From contig NZ_JACIVI010000006.1 in NCBI RefSeq assembly GCF_014145335.1, positions 93,050 through 157,049 of the forward strand: a stretch of 64,000 nt of DNA. Reading direction: 5' to 3'. The stretch is from Aquariibacter albus (GTDB lineage: Bacteria; Pseudomonadota; Gammaproteobacteria; Burkholderiales; Burkholderiaceae_C). The stretch's first letter is position 1; every line of letters begins with the position of its first letter. The position numbers and the translations under genes were made by a program. Positions 63,084 to 64,000 of this stretch are shown one piece after another. The notes under the pieces are model-generated. The model was not told the DNA's origin and ran no database searches. It was given only the letters and a program-made list of their open reading frames with translations.

Positions 63084-63847
63084 GCCCGCTGCGCCGCCAC
63101 CAGCTCGCCTGGCCGACGGAGGCCGGCTGGCAGCGCCTGCTCGCCCGCCCCTGGGATGCCGAGGCCCGCGCCGCCCTGCAGCACTGGGCCGGGCAGGCCC
63201 TGCCGCTGGTCATCGGCCGCGGCCAGCCCGCCCCGGGCGAACTGGCCCTGGGCCTGCCGGCGCCCGCCTGCTTCGGCCGGCGGCGCCTGGCCCTGAGCCT
63301 GCCGCCCGGCGAGCTGCGCTTCCTCGACGACTTCCCCGCCCTGGACGCCCTGATCCGCAACCTGCCGCGCTGGCACCGCGCCCCCTTCCGCCGCCTCGCC
63401 CTCGTGCTGCACGGGCTGGGCCTGCAGGCGCGGGTCTACGGCAGCCACGGCTGGCAGCTGATCACCGGCCTGGACCACCTGCGGCCGGGCTCCGACCTCG
63501 ACCTCTGGCTGGCCGTGGCCGACAGCGCCGAAGCCGACCGCGCCGCCGCCGCCCTGGCCGGCTTCGAGGCGGCGCCCGGCCTGCCGCGGCTGGACGGCGA
63601 GCTGGTCTTCCCCGACGGCCGCGCCGTCGCCTGGCGCGAATGGCGCCAGCAGCGCGCCCGCCAGCCCAGCGGCCCGGTGCTGGTCAAACGCATCGACGGC
63701 CAGGCCCTGCAGGCCGCCGTGCCCGCCCTGTTCGACCGCCGCTGGCCCGCCCAGCAGGCCCTGGATGCGCCCAGCCTGGAACGCTTCGAGGGCCGCATGC
63801 CCTGGCTCGGCCGCCCCGCAGCGGCCCCGGCGGAACTGGCCGCATGA
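63080..63847 (+). CDS. mdcG: malonate decarboxylase holo-ACP synthase (phosphoribosyl-dephospho-CoA transferase)
   Basis: Encodes 255 residues. MdcG moves the prosthetic group from its triphosphate onto Ser33 of MdcC. The nucleotidyltransferase motif GSDLDLWL (near residue 138) carries the two catalytic Asp, preceded by ARVYGSHGWQLITGLDHL; the N-terminus has RRHQLAWPTEAGW, typical for the family, and the end part LVKRIDGQALQAAVP. Overlaps mdcB by four bases. Confidence 0.94.
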   Translation: MSPLRRHQLAWPTEAGWQRLLARPWDAEARAALQHWAGQALPLVIGRGQPAPGELALGLPAPACFGRRRLALSLPPGELRFLDDFPALDALIRNLPRWHRAPFRRLALVLHGLGLQARVYGSHGWQLITGLDHLRPGSDLDLWLAVADSAEADRAAAALAGFEAAPGLPRLDGELVFPDGRAVAWREWRQQRARQPSGPVLVKRIDGQALQAAVPALFDRRWPAQQALDAPSLERFEGRMPWLGRPAAAPAELAA

Positions 63848-64000
63848 GCCGCCCGGCCCCCGCCCGGCCCAGCCCCCCCGCAGCGGCCGGCCGGCCGTCC
63901 CGGGCGGCGGCGGCGCCCGCCTGCCGCCCGGCCGGCACCCCGCAGGCCCTGGGCCGCGCCGCCACCGTCGCGCTCTACGAGGAGCTGGCCCTCGCGCCCA
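63844..64000 (+). CDS. mdcB: start of triphosphoribosyl-dephospho-CoA synthase (cut by window end)
   Basis: The ATG overlaps the mdcG stop as ATGA. About 52 residues are visible: an unusually long Pro/Ala/Arg-rich beginning, then GRAATVALYEELALAP, which fits the start of the MdcB/CitG fold (helix ending before the conserved PKPGLV, which would lie past base 64000). MdcB makes the prosthetic group precursor from dephospho-CoA and ATP. The call depends on operon order and the short match. Confidence 0.8.
   Translation, partial: MSRPAPARPSPPAAAGRPSRAAAAPACRPAGTPQALGRAATVALYEELALAP

Overview
The window is high-GC DNA with a strong third-position G/C preference and dense same-strand operons joined by ATGA overlaps. 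The gene set and neighbourhoods (hslVU next to a STAS gene and dksA; smg-dprA-lysM divergent from def-fmt-htpX; yajC-secD-secF; glyQS-gmhB-plsC) suggest a betaproteobacterium of the order Burkholderiales, probably near the Rubrivivax/Leptothrix/Methylibium group. The genus is inferred from gene content only. I saw no rRNA, tRNA, CRISPR array, IS element or prophage gene.

Layout. 1-6416 (minus): a lanthanide-type methanol dehydrogenase operon xoxF-xoxG-xoxJ, followed by a secreted trypsin-like protease with TPRs, two unknown secreted proteins and the N-terminal part of AMP nucleosidase. 6953-17944 (plus): nitrate/nitrite assimilation, with an ANTAR-type antitermination regulator (nasT), nrtA-nrtB-nrtD, nirB-nirD, nasA and the siroheme-forming methyltransferase cobA. 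Between nasT and nrtA lies a sigma-54 promoter, then a two-hexaloop ANTAR RNA target overlapping an intrinsic terminator. 18009-32256: housekeeping genes coaX, hslVU, a STAS protein, a DksA lacking three of the four zinc-site cysteines, a COG0523 GTPase, corC-lnt, a secreted asparaginase, glyQS, gmhB and plsC. 32257-33070: a gene-free island with a 23-bp tandem repeat and several long inverted repeats.

33071-40698 (minus): a complete Nit1C cluster (nitB, nitrilase nitC, radical SAM nitD, acetyltransferase nitE, AIR-synthase-like nitF, a glycosyltransferase, small nitG, flavoprotein nitH). This family of clusters is linked in the literature to nitrogen starvation and cyanide assimilation. It has its own sigma-54 promoter and diverges from a MocR-type regulator whose upstream DNA carries repeated ATCAAG boxes. 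41126-56958: the MocR gene, yajC-secDF, a DUF1631 protein, smg-dprA-lysM, def-fmt, htpX and a KefC/KefF potassium efflux pair. 57056-64000 (plus): a malonate decarboxylase locus with LysR regulator mdcR, an MatC-type carrier, mdcA-C-D-E-G and the start of mdcB, cut by the window edge.

How the parts fit. Two separate nitrogen-acquisition blocks, nitrate assimilation and Nit1C, each have a near-consensus -24/-12 promoter, so both are probably switched on by the general nitrogen-limitation system; each also seems to have a specific layer (ANTAR RNA switch, MocR repeats). The xox and mdc loci add C1 and C3 substrate use. The best candidates for new biology are the MocR-box region of Nit1C, the protease-containing tail of the xox operon, and the inverted-repeat island.
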